Shown piece after piece: positions 32,360-43,522 of a stretch of DNA of 64,000 nucleotides. The position numbers were made by a program, and so were the translations under genes. The stretch's first letter is position 1. Each line of letters starts with the position of its first letter. The stretch covers positions 815,968 to 879,967 of the forward strand of contig KL197719.1 in the NCBI GenBank assembly GCA_000697665.1, given 5' to 3'. The notes under the pieces were generated by a model, which was given only the letters and a program-made list of their open reading frames with translations, did not search any database and had not been told where the DNA came from. The DNA comes from Jaapia argillacea MUCL 33604. Its lineage: Eukaryota > Basidiomycota > Agaricomycetes > Jaapiales > Jaapiaceae.

Positions 32360-34781
32360 TCACAAAGAGCGATGAGCAATGGCCCAAATTCTCCCAGCCA
32401 ATCCCAAAGTCCCCCCTCGTCTACAAACTTCCTCCAGTACATCCAACTTGAACTCCGTCTCCATAGCACCGTTGATGGACACACTGACACCACGTTCCTT
32501 TTCCGTATCATAGCTAACAGATATCTCTACCAATCCGGATATTGGTGGGCGTTCTGGACAGGTCATGACCAGCTTCGGACGCCTTGGTGGAATGGTCATT
32601 GATTCCAACGAGTTGGAATCAAAGATGTAAACGTTAACCGGGATCTTTTGAGGGGCGGTATTTCCTGATGGGCGTGATGAAAATGTGCCCCGATGATGTG
32701 GAGAATTGTGTTACCGCTTAGCAGATTTTGAAGATCCTCGTCGCTTGCATCTTCATCCGCCTCCGGCTCACGAGTGTCCGTGACATGAAAGATGCCCTCA
32801 GGCGTCCAAGCCCCACATAATAGAGTTTCATTGAGCCAACATTGCTCTTTGATAACCTGCGCAAATTTTCAGTGCCGTCACATCTGGCATTAAGAAGGAG
32901 CTTGCCTCCAAGATGCCCCACACTTCCTTCAAACCCTGAACCTGCACCTTTTCGAGCAGGAACCCTGGTTCTTCTGGGCAAGTTAGCCGTAATTGCAAAG
33001 GGGGATGCAAACCCGTGGGCGAAGTCTGTTAGATATGAGTACGAAATTCACCGACTAGAAGGGGCGGGGTGAAGACCTACGTATACCGCAGTGTACTTTT
33101 GAGGGATCCCGGGATTCATTGGGCTCAGCTGAAATGTAGAATCGCCCGATTAACATGGAGACGAAGGAGGGGACAATCGGCACTCACGAGGAGGTCAACC
33201 CAATTGGCTCCTCCATGGGACATCATAGCGACACCCGGAAGGTGGTCAACCCCACTGAGCGGATTCACAATAATCTCAATCTCTCGCATTCTAGATTGGC
33301 TCACAACAACCCCAGGATATTTCCCTCCTTCCGTAAAGTCAAGAATCCACTTGAATTTACCCGAAAATGTAGCTTCAGGAGCATCGCCATCCTGCATCAG
33401 AATGTCTTGTCCAGGATCTGCGGGGTTCTGGAAAGTCGGTTGTAGAAAACCCTGTTCGGTGGACGGGGATGGCGATGCGAGGTGGAAAGAAGGTCGAGAG
33501 CTCAGGGACGGCATACCCATAGGTGAGGCGTGGAATTGGTCTGCCTCTTCGCTCAGGTGGAGAGTGGCGATGGTAATCCCGCGCGGTCTGGGGTGGGCGG
33601 ATATATATGACCGGACACGAGGGAAAGAAATATCAAGCTGGGGGAGATGAGGACTGGAATTCGAAATTGGGGTGGAATTGGGAATGGCTTTGGATGTGCG
33701 GAGGAGTGTGAGGTAGTGAACCGGAGAGATGTAAGTTAGGAATGACATTGATGGTGACGTTAGGAAAGGAAGGGGGAGGCAATGCGAACGAAGGAGGAAT
33801 ATGTCCAGGGGCGTCTGGGTCAGTGCAAGATTGCTATAATATCCATAAGTATCAGATTTCAGGAACGAATGGCATAGAATGCACCTGGAGATCGCCTCAG
33901 CTTCACTCTTCGCGAAAGGCTCAATAGTAGAGGCAAGTTTGTCGATATGACTGAACCACCTCAATCCTCCATCTCCCTCCTTCGAAGCCAACTTGTCCAG
34001 TGTCATCAAGTATTCAAGGCTATCAGCAACGACTTTCCCAAGACGCGCAGCCTCTAGACAATCTTGCATCTCTTCATCCTTCTGTACTTCCACAAAAAAT
34101 GCCCTAATACTACTAGCCAAGAACCCGTCCAATGAAGTTGACCCATCAGTATTCGTGGTAGCACCAGATGATCCACTCGGCACAGCATAAGACGTTTTAG
34201 CACTCCCAACGTCGATCTTGGGTTTTCGAGGATCAGAACGATCAACGGCCATTTCAATGTCGACCACGAGGACTTTTCCGCCGAGGACGACTGTCATTCG
34301 ACCATCGCGTTCTTCTTCCTTGAAAGATTCCATTCCAGCGGATGTCCCCCATGATTCCACTTTGGCTATGCACCATTCTACCATGGAGGACGCATCTAGA
34401 GGGATGTCTTCGATGTAGTTGATACCCGTGCGTTTTCGAAGAGATGCTACTGTGTGCTTGATGTTGAGGTCGGACTACTGGTAATAAAGTGAGATGCAAC
34501 CAAATGCAGGATAAAAACGGCCTGACAAGGAGTAACGTGTTCGATATTTGAGCATTCTGGCGTAAGAGAGATACGAGCTTTGGATTCGAAAAAGGTTGAT
34601 TGAGATGTAGGTTCAGCGAGTGCGATAATTGGGTGGTAGTGTTCAAAAGTTCACGTAGCGAAGCTGTGGTGACCTGAGAGGAGGAGGCAAATGGGTGGAG
34701 ATCTGTCGAAACGAATTTGTCTGGACCTGTATACTCTTGGATTGTGGATTGTAGAGTCGGGAAAGGAGAATAGCTGCTCAT
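32360..34781 (-). CDS. MED1: Mediator complex subunit 1 (MED1)
   Basis: Middle-module Mediator subunit that helps bridge activators and RNA polymerase II in the nucleus. The start ATG 34781 gives MSSYSPFPTLQSTIQEYTGP and a helical N-terminal region, LRELLNTTTQLSHSLNLHLN. The main exon carries the MED1 domain: MTVVLGGKVLVVDIEMAVDR, LGKVVADSLEYLMTLDKLAS, PLDIFLLRSHCLPLPFLTSP, VHYLTLLRTSKAIPNSTPIS and MREIEIIVNPLSGVDHLPGV. Late exons read LSPMNPGIPQKYTAVY, TSPTGLHPPLQLRLTCPEEP, VIKEQCWLNETLLCGAWTPE and PVNVYIFDSNSLESMTIPPR, and the protein ends AIAHRSL at TGA 32362-32360. The intron before VIKEQCW can be read as GTGTGG...GCGCAG (57 nt). The best matches to the family are the vacant-loop LDIFLLRSHCLPLPF and MREIEIIVNPLSG blocks. 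Confidence 0.85.
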
Positions 34782-37096
34782 GACTTTCAGTTGTTCGATG
34801 CGGTTCGCCGCCAAACACCCCAAAGAGCGTGACCGGGCCGTCATCGGCCACCCCGTGATATCTAGTCACGACCTTGCCCAACGGTCTTGCTTTTCGGATT
34901 CGACTTTGGTAGTCGCACTTAGTGTGGTGCTGAAAGCGCACATGAGCCCTTGCAACGTTTCCCAGAAACGCTGGCAAACCCCAATACTCCCACTGACACC
35001 ACAAGCCAATGGATCGAGTCTAAGGAACGCCTCCGACCCCTAGAACGTCGGAGTGGCGCTATCTTCCATTGCAGTAAGGAGAGCGCTCCGACGAAGAGAA
35101 AGGAGAGCCTATCATCACTTCCAACTATTTCCATCTGATTCTGAGGAATCATGCCCCCCCCCCCACTCCTCGGCTTACCGACCTACCCAAAATAATCCTC
35201 CACTTCTACATCCGCGACGATCGATGACGATCTAACCAACTTTTTTACGAAAGATCTACATGCGTCCACATAGCATCGATCCTCCAGCTGATCGAAGAAA
35301 GAATCCTTTCATTTTGCAAACAAGGTAGATAACGATAATCTATAGCACATGAAGTGCCAGATAAGCTCTGGTCATGCAAAAGAGACGTTCGTTCGAAAAT
35401 CCTTGTGATTCCTGTTGCAACCGCCCACCGAAATGAAAAACTCACCAGTTTGAAATTGAAGTGATCCTCGGGTCGACGTCGTACCAACCACCATTAGCAC
35501 TAATCATCGGAGGTACATACCGTACACCGTGAACGAAGGTTTCGGAACTGGCGTGGCTCAGTCACCCGTCATCCCTAACTAATCGAATTGGGTCTCCCCA
35601 CCGATAATCCGAGCGATTTGTACGCTATACCCAAAGAACGTCGGACTCGTCGGACCAGTGTCAGCGTTGGGGGTAGGATTAACAATGATGCTTGAAGGAG
35701 ATACGGCTCTGAACGGGAGTGCTAGGTACGGTGCACAATGTTGTTCCGAATCTGATGAGAGGAAAGAGGCCGATGCGGAAATTGAACGGAAGCTAAATGT
35801 CGTGTCTGAGATGGAGTGGAGAGCCTTGTTTCCGAACGTCCGTAAGCATACTCCGAGCCTTACTCGCAGCGTACCGTACGTGGCGCAAATGTGACAATCA
35901 AATTGATTCTGTGAACATGCTGTCGGAAGCAATAGAGACCGTCTGGAGGAGCTCCTAGGAGCACTCGTGGAGCAGATTGCACCGCCTCATCAATCTACAG
36001 TGGGGCATGATCGGGTTCACAAAGATAGGTCGTCGGCCAAGAACCTCAAGAACCAATGGCTTCGAAATAGGCGCAGAACGATGGCGAATGATACGACCAA
36101 GCCCAGACTACCAAGTCGAACAAAATTCGAGGGTAAGGAACGAGCTGGAAGAAATCTGCGTAGTAAGTGATGGAGTTAACGTTCCGGGTGAGGGCGTCCG
36201 AGATGGGCCAGATGTGCCAGATATACATATCTTTGGACTATGATAGGAGGAACCAGTCGGGTTTTGTTGGGATGGGGAGAATGCTCGGACCGCGCAGAGA
36301 TGGGCACATGAGGTGCGATATAGCAGCAAGGCAAGGAAAGCTTGTAGCTGGATATGTACGCCAAGGAGCGGTACATCACGGGGAGTCGGAAGAGGGGATA
36401 AACGGTGCGCATGATGCATAGAAACAGGCGGTTGTGGACCGCGCATTAGATCCCGTGCCCTCATCAAACTCTCCTCCAAGGACACGATGTTGAACAGCAA
36501 GTTCACGAGGAGCAGTTCCGCAAACAACGTTCCGGAGGAGTCGTACCAAAATGGCAGCGCCGGAAGGTGATCATGTGGCGTGAGAAACCTAAGATGAGAT
36601 GGCTTCCAGAAGCAGTGCGATCGAGCTACAGCCTAGACCGCTCCAGACGTGCATGGCATCAGAGGGAAAATATTTGGCTGTGAAACCAACGTAAATTTCC
36701 CACTCGGACGAATATATGGGCTCTATTCTGCGTGGTTATCGATAATCCTGATGTCATGGGCTGAGAGCGAGGGAGGACACAGCAAATATGGGATCCATGA
36801 ATCAGCCATATTTCATGGGAGAGCAGCCCAGGAACCTGCGGAAATGCATTTTGTGGGGTAAAGTGAGTTTACGAGAAAAGGGTGAGGAATTAAGATGCGA
36901 TCGACCTGTGCGCTAGCGAAGCCTAAAAAAGAACATGACGAATGGTAACATAAACAGCTTGTCCTCTTTTGAATCGCCGACATCCATCTGTTTTACTACT
37001 TCCACTCAAAGCTTACACCAAACTTACGCCTCTTTTTTTACTGTCATCTGCTCCTGCACCACCCCTCCCCATATTCACCTACTTCTGGCCTGCTGC
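34782..37096. other. Poorly coding 2.3-kb region with protein-like fragments
   Basis: No confident gene. On the plus strand, 34951-35138 reads QRFPETLANPNTPTDTTSQW and SKERLRPLERR, resembling the charged leader seen before F-boxes in mushroom proteins. About 35160-35225, in another frame, reads PRLTDLPKIILHFYIRDD, F-box-like, with stops between. At 35940-36243 a frame reads HSWSRLHRLINLQWGMIGFT, ERWRMIRPSPDYQVEQNSRV and NELEEICVVSDGVNVP before a stop at 36241-36243, which looks like a real terminal exon. These may be parts of one decayed or divergent gene, or unrelated. A run of 11 C near 35153-35163 follows an ATG. Upstream of PDK1 an in-frame ATG at 36935 is an alternative start for that gene. 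Confidence 0.3.
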
Positions 37097-39845
37097 ATGC
37101 TCAAAATTCAAGTCTCTAACCCCTCGTCGGATCCCCCCATCACATCCCTGGCAGATCTTAGCAGAAATGCTTCAGTCATCTCATCGTCGTCCAGTTCTAG
37201 TTCCACCTCATCTCTTGTTCTGAAAACCCCTCGGCCTCGTCCAATACGGACATTTTCGTCTCCTCGCTCCAGGAGCCCCGCGTCCCCCACTACCCCTCGA
37301 GCATCCAAACCCCCTGCCTACCTAGCAAAGGAGCTGGGTATCACAGACGACGATGCCGAACGCCAGCTATCAAAGGATGTCCGGGTAAACTCGAGAGCCC
37401 CGACTAGACCACCCTCAAGGGTACGGGGTTCTCGAAATAACTCTGCAAGTGGTCGGCTGTCTGCGCAGGATTTTCAATTCGGAGATATCCTTGGAGAGGG
37501 CTCTTATTCAACCGTGGGCATCGTTCATTACCGTGTTACATCCCGCTCTTGTTTGGTATTCACCTCGATCACGTACACAGGTAAAACTCGGAACGTATCG
37601 AACCACTGGCCAAGAATATGCCATCAAGATGCTCGACAAGGGCCATTTACAGCGTCATCATAAGCTTCAGACCGCACTAGCGGAGAAGAATACCTTGGTC
37701 AGGTTAGGTGCGGGTCACCCTGGCATCGTTCGCTTACACTGGGCATTTCATGACGAGTGGTGTCTATGTGAGTCATTTTCTCCATCCCTATGCCAGAAAT
37801 TGCTAAGCTTTCCCCGTTCCCCTCCTCGTGGTAGACTTTGTTCTTGACTTGGCTCGCAACGGGGAGATGCAAACTCGAATATCACGCATGGGCTCCTTGT
37901 CGTTACCATGCGCTCGGTACTATGCTGCCCAAATCGTGGATGCCTTGGATTACATGCACTCCAAAGGCGTGATTCATCGGTACGGATCATATCATTCTTC
38001 GCATTCTCCTCCTCTCCTTATTGATTGATGCCATCATGAACGTCACTGCTTTCCACTTTGTTACACACAGGGATTTGAAGCCAGAGAACTTGTTGCTGGA
38101 CGATGACTTTCGGATCAAAATTACCGATTTTGGAACTGGCAAACTGCTTGATTCAGGAGGTCGGTCCGGTTTGTTGTCTCAGCACGTGATGCCACCCCTC
38201 AACCGGCCAATTCTTAGATCAACGAGCAAACTCCTTTGTGGGTACAGCACAGTATGTATCACCTGAATTGCTGGAATCCAGTGAGACGAGCAAAAGGTGG
38301 GAGCATCATTGCTGCGCTTTTGGCTGTTCAGCTAGGCTGACGTGTTCCCAGCTCGGATCTATGGGCTCTCGCATGCATTGTTTACCAGATGATTGCTGGC
38401 CGCTTCACTTTTCAAGGCCTGTCGGATTACCTGACATGGCAGAAAATCAAGCGGTTGGAATATTCGTTCCCGGAGGGATTCGATGAGCAGGCTAAGGACC
38501 TGGTTCAGAAAATCCTTGTAAGTTGTCGTGCACCCACTTACATCCCGATCCTCTTCTCACCCATTGATAGGTCCGAGACCCCACACAACGACTCGGAGCT
38601 GGCCCTCCAGGAACCGCTAATGACATGCAAGCCCTTCGATCACACCCTTTCTTCGGTTCGATAAACTGGAAGACGCTATGGAAGGATCCCGCGCCCAAAC
38701 TTGAACCCGGGCTTATCAAGAAACCTCCACCTCCACCTGGTTCCGTCCAACATTCCCCATGGGACGTCGACGCCTCATGGGACAACATCGTCAATGGCGA
38801 CGGTCATCGCGACGAGGACGAGATTAGCTGGGCTTCCGATGGCGATGCGACAGAATACCAACACTCCCAGAGTTCACACAGCCACGGAGTTCCAAATGGT
38901 AACGGGTATGCTTACCAACACGAGGACGTGGGCCCCATGAACGAAGTTCGATGGCCTGCTGCCCATGTGGTAGACGTTCCTGAGCGTCAAGGCGACGGAG
39001 ATGCTGATACTGATGGTCTTGGTCCCCACGAGGCGCTACGGGAACGCGAGAACGAGTGGGAACGACAACGGAGTTTATTCGGTGGTCGTCCGCTTAGTTC
39101 TCTCCCCGAACCCATCAGTGTTCCCTCTTCCGATCTGGCTGCTCGAGATTCTTATTCGACAGGATCGACGACCAGCTCTTCGGATGGCAGTCCGATCGAG
39201 AAGCTTAGCGCTGCTTTGGAAGCTATGATGTTCGATCGGGGGAGGAATAGGGCACAGACACCGATCCAGGGTAACGGACCTGCTGGTGAAGTAGATTGGT
39301 AAGTTGCTGTGGCCAGCCATCATTTCTGAGACACCATCTGACACGGGTATCGTTCAACTAGGAGTGCCATCCTACTGCCTGGTGAAAGCATCCTCTTCAA
39401 CTCGTCTGTTCAGCCAGGCTCGCTCCGGCGTCGAGCCAGTAGGCTCTTGTCGATGGCCGTTACGCCAAAAGTGAAAACCAGACAACTCGTACTCACCACG
39501 CATCGCCTAGTTTGTCTGAAGCAGCTGAAGGGCAATCGGGGGTTGGGAGTCAAGTCCGAGTTTATTTTACGTGTGCCTGACGAAGAGGGGAAGAAGGATA
39601 CCAGGAGTGTTGTGGTCAGCGTGGAGCCGAAAGGCGAGCGGGAGTTTGTTGTGCTGACGGTCAGCATGCTCTCCCGTTTCATTTTTCTTCATTATGCTCA
39701 TCGGTGTCCACTACAGAACCATAAATCGCATTCATACATCGCAGACACGCCTTCCATTACTTCTCTCTGGATGGAGAAGATTCGTGAAGCTGTGAAACCC
39801 ACGAGCCCCGCCCGTGAAACCCAAGCGTCTGCATCACGGACATGA
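37097..39845 (+). CDS. PDK1: PDK1-type protein kinase (Pkh/Ksg1), AGC master kinase
   Basis: 3-phosphoinositide-dependent kinase 1 homologue, which phosphorylates activation loops of AGC kinases (Ypk, Sch9, PKC) at the plasma membrane. The Ser-rich N-terminus is followed by [19 protein letters not shown], the glycine loop, then [20 protein letters not shown] with the catalytic Lys, [20 protein letters not shown] and [20 protein letters not shown]. The catalytic loop is [18 protein letters not shown] and DFG is [12 protein letters not shown]. The activation segment [20 protein letters not shown] is the PDK1 autophosphorylation type. [20 protein letters not shown] and [20 protein letters not shown] are also PDK1-typical. 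A linker of about 220 residues separates the kinase from a C-terminal PH-like domain ([50 protein letters not shown]), stop TGA 39843-39845. The start could be the upstream ATG at 36935. Identity is firm. Confidence 0.94.
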
Positions 39846-40123
39846 TGAGATGGGGAGCGCTATTTTATTTTATTTTGCTATGGGAGCCGGAGAATGAATC
39901 GCTTTGCATGAGACCTACCACGTAGACTACGACACTTTATAATCATTGCATGTATCTGTATTCGTAGCAAGAACGAAGTTGCTCTGTACCTCAGGAAATT
40001 TGGCACTCAGGATTTCGGTCGGCGGGAGTGATATTCAAGATAGATCCATGTAAATTTTCAGAGGCAAGCAGTAGCAAGACTATCCAGAACTGCAAGCTCA
40101 TCTCCTCGACTTCGTGGCACCAA

Positions 40124-41329
40124 TCAGCCAGGGGGCAAAAGACTGGCGTCAACGGGGCCCGAGAAATCGTCCGCCTCGTCGTCTTCTCCAGAACGAGCGA
40201 TTGGTGTTCGCGGCATTACCATCAACCCTACAATAGGGCATTAGATAGAAACGGGTACCGAAGACCTTAACTCGTACCTGACCGAGCTGATTCAAGAACG
40301 CCGAAAGGCTTCAACAAACTCAAGAAAGCCTCCACTCGACTTGTTTTCCCGGTTAACTCGACAATCACGCTATTGTCACTGACGTCCACAATCTTGGCCC
40401 CAAATTGCTGGGAGAGGGTGGAAATCGAGTTAAGATGCTGGTGTTTGTTACGAAGTGCCTCGGAGGGTGTAAGAGGGGGAGGATGGTGGTGAGAATGATC
40501 AACTTGTTCGTGGTGATGGAAGCGGTCAGGGTCGGGGTGCGGGTGGCTGCTGTGCTCGAAATTTTGAGCCAATGCCATCTCCCGTTCCAACTTGTGATGG
40601 TCGTCACTTTGTCTTCTGGGTTCATGAGAAGGCCCGCCGACGAGCTGCTCCTCCAGGTATTCGGGACCTAAGATGGAGACTTTGACGAGGAGTAATTCTC
40701 GCTCAATGCTTTTGGTCTCTGTGTAATCCAAGACAGCCCAAACAGGGACCTACGAAGTCGCTCGTCAAGGGCGGATCTTGACAAGACCAGGAAGCACTCA
40801 CAAGGTCCTCGAGCTGTCTCCGAGCCTGCTCCACAACTCCATCTTGTCCGTTGAGGATAATACACATCCTACTCAGATCGCGAATTTCTGTGCGACACAC
40901 AACCAATGACTCGATGTTGAATCCCCGAGCAGCCAGAATACCAGAAACACGGGATAAGACACCAGGTTCGTTCTGCACAAGGCAGTTAAGGATATGTCTA
41001 TTGGCCCCATGAGCTTGTTGACTCGTCTATTCATTTCGGACAACTCACCTTTTGAATGGCTGGAGACTAGGAGGAGGCGTATTGTAAAGAATGTTGGTGA
41101 CAGCCTCTTCCGCGGTCCTTAAACGAGGGAGGTCCATCGCAGGGAGAGGGGGAGGACGTCCTCGCTGGAATTTTTTGTAGTCGAGAGCAGACGTAGAATC
41201 ATCAATTGGAGGAGGGGGTCTGGGGGGGCTGTCGGATTGAGGAGCGCGCACACATCCCGTCGATGACAAGAGGCGAAGCGCAAAGGGTCTACTTGCCGCG
41301 CGCAGGCAAGAAAGCGACAAAGTAGCCAT
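40124..41329 (-). CDS. ILV6: Acetolactate synthase regulatory (small) subunit, mitochondrial
   Basis: Regulatory subunit of acetohydroxyacid synthase, which controls the first step of valine, leucine and isoleucine synthesis and confers valine feedback. The start ATG 41329 gives MATLSLSCLRAASRPFALRL, a mitochondrial presequence, then SALDYKKFQRGRPPPLPAMD and EEAVTNILYNTPPPS. The ACT domain reads HILNCLVQNEPGVLSRVSGI and LAARGFNIESLVVCRTEIRD. The second domain has VPVWAVLDYTETKSIERELL and LVKVSILGPEYLEEQL. An insert of about 75 residues rich in His (HHHEQVDHSHHHPPPL) is followed by LRNKHQHLNSISTLSQQFGA and DNSVIVELTGKTSRVEAFLS. The last intron leads to SGLMVMPRTPIARSGEDDE and a terminus VDASLLPPG at TGA 40126-40124. 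Without that intron the frame would stop at 40267; the conserved end argues for splicing. Confidence 0.95.
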
Positions 41330-41626
41330 AGTGAGTGGTACGGTGCAGCTCCAATGAATGTGATAACGTTGTAAATTTGTAGGAGAAGAAGGATCTGAGC
41401 CCGAGTCACAGCTCAAGCGCTCAAACTTCAAATCCGCAAAAGCCGACGCCACTCGGACGCTTTGGGGAATCCACACGTGGAAGGAAACTCCCTGCACATG
41501 ACCAAAGCACCCTTGCCAATGATTTCACTCCAGCGATTCATCATTCTACCTATATTGCTACAGAAGCAGCTGCGAAGGATGATTCGGAGGATTAGATTCC
41601 AGAAAACGGTGACTCTCCGTGATATT

Positions 41627-43180
41627 TCAAACCTCATGTTTATTCATCGGCAACCACATGAGGGCAGACGGAACAGGAGCACACTGGCAGTGAGGAACCT
41701 TCCCAAGTGCGACCTCATTTGTGATCTGTCCAAGCCGCTGGGAGACTTGGGGAGACTTGATCTTACTCCACAGAATATCAATTTCCACCTCTTGGACTTT
41801 CTTGTGACTACATATTTTATGAGATTTTCTTTCGGACCCCAAGATGACCGAACTGACCTGCAAGTAAAGGTGGAGAAAACTTCGTCCACGATATTCTCTT
41901 CGCTCAGGCCTTCACGAATAGCCTCTAAGGCCATGTATTCCAATTCTGGAATGCCCAGCTTAGAAACGGATAAGCAAGGATAAGCCAGCTAACTGAACGA
42001 AAGAGGCGAAGATGCGAGCTCACTTTGTGGGCGGCCCGGTATAGCGACTTGGGTGAACATGGCAGTAACTTGTTCGGTTGACCCTCAGTGGCCAGGTTGT
42101 CGTCCAGCGTAGATCTCGACCAGGAGAAGGCAACTTCACCGGTGTAGATATACATGACGACGGCGTGCAACCTGACGAAGAACTGAATCAGATTATTTTC
42201 CCTGTCATCCAAGTGAGCCCCTTACGTTCTCCAGGAAATGTCTTTGATCAACACTGAATGTGTATGGTCAGGTTGACGAGAGCTAGGCGATTAATGTCGT
42301 AAATAATCACTGCTTGAAATGCAGCGAATTTACCTCCTAACGCCATTAAGCTTCCCATCTTCACCGTTTTCTTCTGGGTCAAAATCACTGTCAGTGGGGT
42401 AATCATATTCATCTGAATATTCGTCTCCCAGTATAGGTTGCGGTGGTTCGACAGATCCCCCTGAAGACAATACTGATGCAACGCAATTAGCCAGCTGAAT
42501 GGTCGACTAAACAAAAATGGCTCACAGGAGTACAGATACTCTGATCTTCCCTTGACGATGGCACTGTTTGCATACACAGGCTTCGGGTGATCAACACGCC
42601 CACCTCTCAGCCTACGAGAGAAGGCGTAAAATGCGACATCCACGAAGCGGCCAGTCCGAATGGACGATGTGACCGCAGATTGGACGTGATTGCTCGGGAT
42701 TTGTCTCGTGATCCTATCCAAAAATGCAGAAGTCACAGAGAAGGATAAGATCAGAGTGCCCGATCCAGATCCACTGTCGTCGAGGTCGACGACCGGTAAG
42801 AGTGACAGAAGCGTGGTCATAGACCCAAAGTTTGTCACGTTGAGCTGGAGGGGCGGTTCACCAGTTTCTGGGACGGGGAGCATGCCAGCACCGACTCTCA
42901 GCTTGCCCACCGTTCTTTGTGTCACGGAGATGGTCAACGGAGCATACTGCTGGTGAACTCGAATTGGATCGAAGATAATGCCCACTATGGGTGGACGCCC
43001 GAGCGTATGACTACCCGGAGAGGTAAATTTGATTCCAAAGCGCCAACCCAACCCCGTATGCTTGGTAAACACTTGTGCGTCAGGTTGCAGAGCAGGGATC
43101 AGATAGCCTTTCTTGAACGACATCTGGAACTGGGACATAATCCCCTCCCGGGTCCATTCGTCCCACCCAATTCTGTCCAT
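41627..43180 (-). CDS. BTB/POZ domain protein, paralog E
   Basis: The start ATG 43180 gives MDRIGWDEWTREGIMSQFQM, fitting the paralog pattern; an in-frame ATG at 43378 would add 66 residues but lies outside the pattern. The N-terminal domain has HTGLGWRFGIKFTSPG. BTB first half: GRFVDVAFYAFSRRLRGGRV and KPVYANSAIVKGRSEYLYS. The linker DEYDYPTDSDFDPEEN-like segment is read on the minus strand at about 42350-42425. The second half includes VVMYIYTGEVAFSWSRSTLD, CSPKSLYRAAHK, and MALEAIREGLSEENIVDEVF. The terminal exon KVQEVEIDILWSKIKSPQVS leads to WLPMNKHEV, stop TGA 41629-41627. In this copy the linker is shorter and the key CSPKSMYRLADK motif has changed to CSPKSLYRAAHK. The gene is tail-to-tail with none of its relatives. 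Confidence 0.78.
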
Positions 43181-43522
43181 GATATGCGATTCGACGAGCG
43201 ACACAGGTTGAGACCTCGGAAGATGTGCCAAATACGACCACGCCAGTCGCAAAAAAGGATGGGAGACGAAGAAGTTGGAAATTGATTGCAAATCAAAGTT
43301 TGCTTGTGAAAGAAGATTCAATGCACCGCCACAACATCGCTGCTTCGGGCATTGGGTTGAAATGCTTGTACCAATCATTCCAACAGGCTACTTAAGGAGC
43401 CTGGTGAAAGGCAATCAGTCGTACACATTGACTTGCATGGTCAATTACAATAGTTTAACTTCTACTTGAACAACTTCTCAGAACAGGTATACACACAACT
43501 CTCGCATCTAAGTTGTACATCC

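Noticed and set aside
32867-32905. A 39-nt GC-AG intron in MED1
   Set aside because: A standard 57-nt intron with a GTGTGG donor and the same acceptor keeps the frame and has a usual length.
35150-35166. Poly-C tract as a functional element
   Set aside because: A simple homopolymer that may also be a sequencing uncertainty; nothing around it supports a role.
36108-36527. Minus-strand frame that looked like a membrane protein
   Set aside because: It opposes the better protein-like plus-strand exon ending at 36243, and I found no helices or motifs of a known receptor family.
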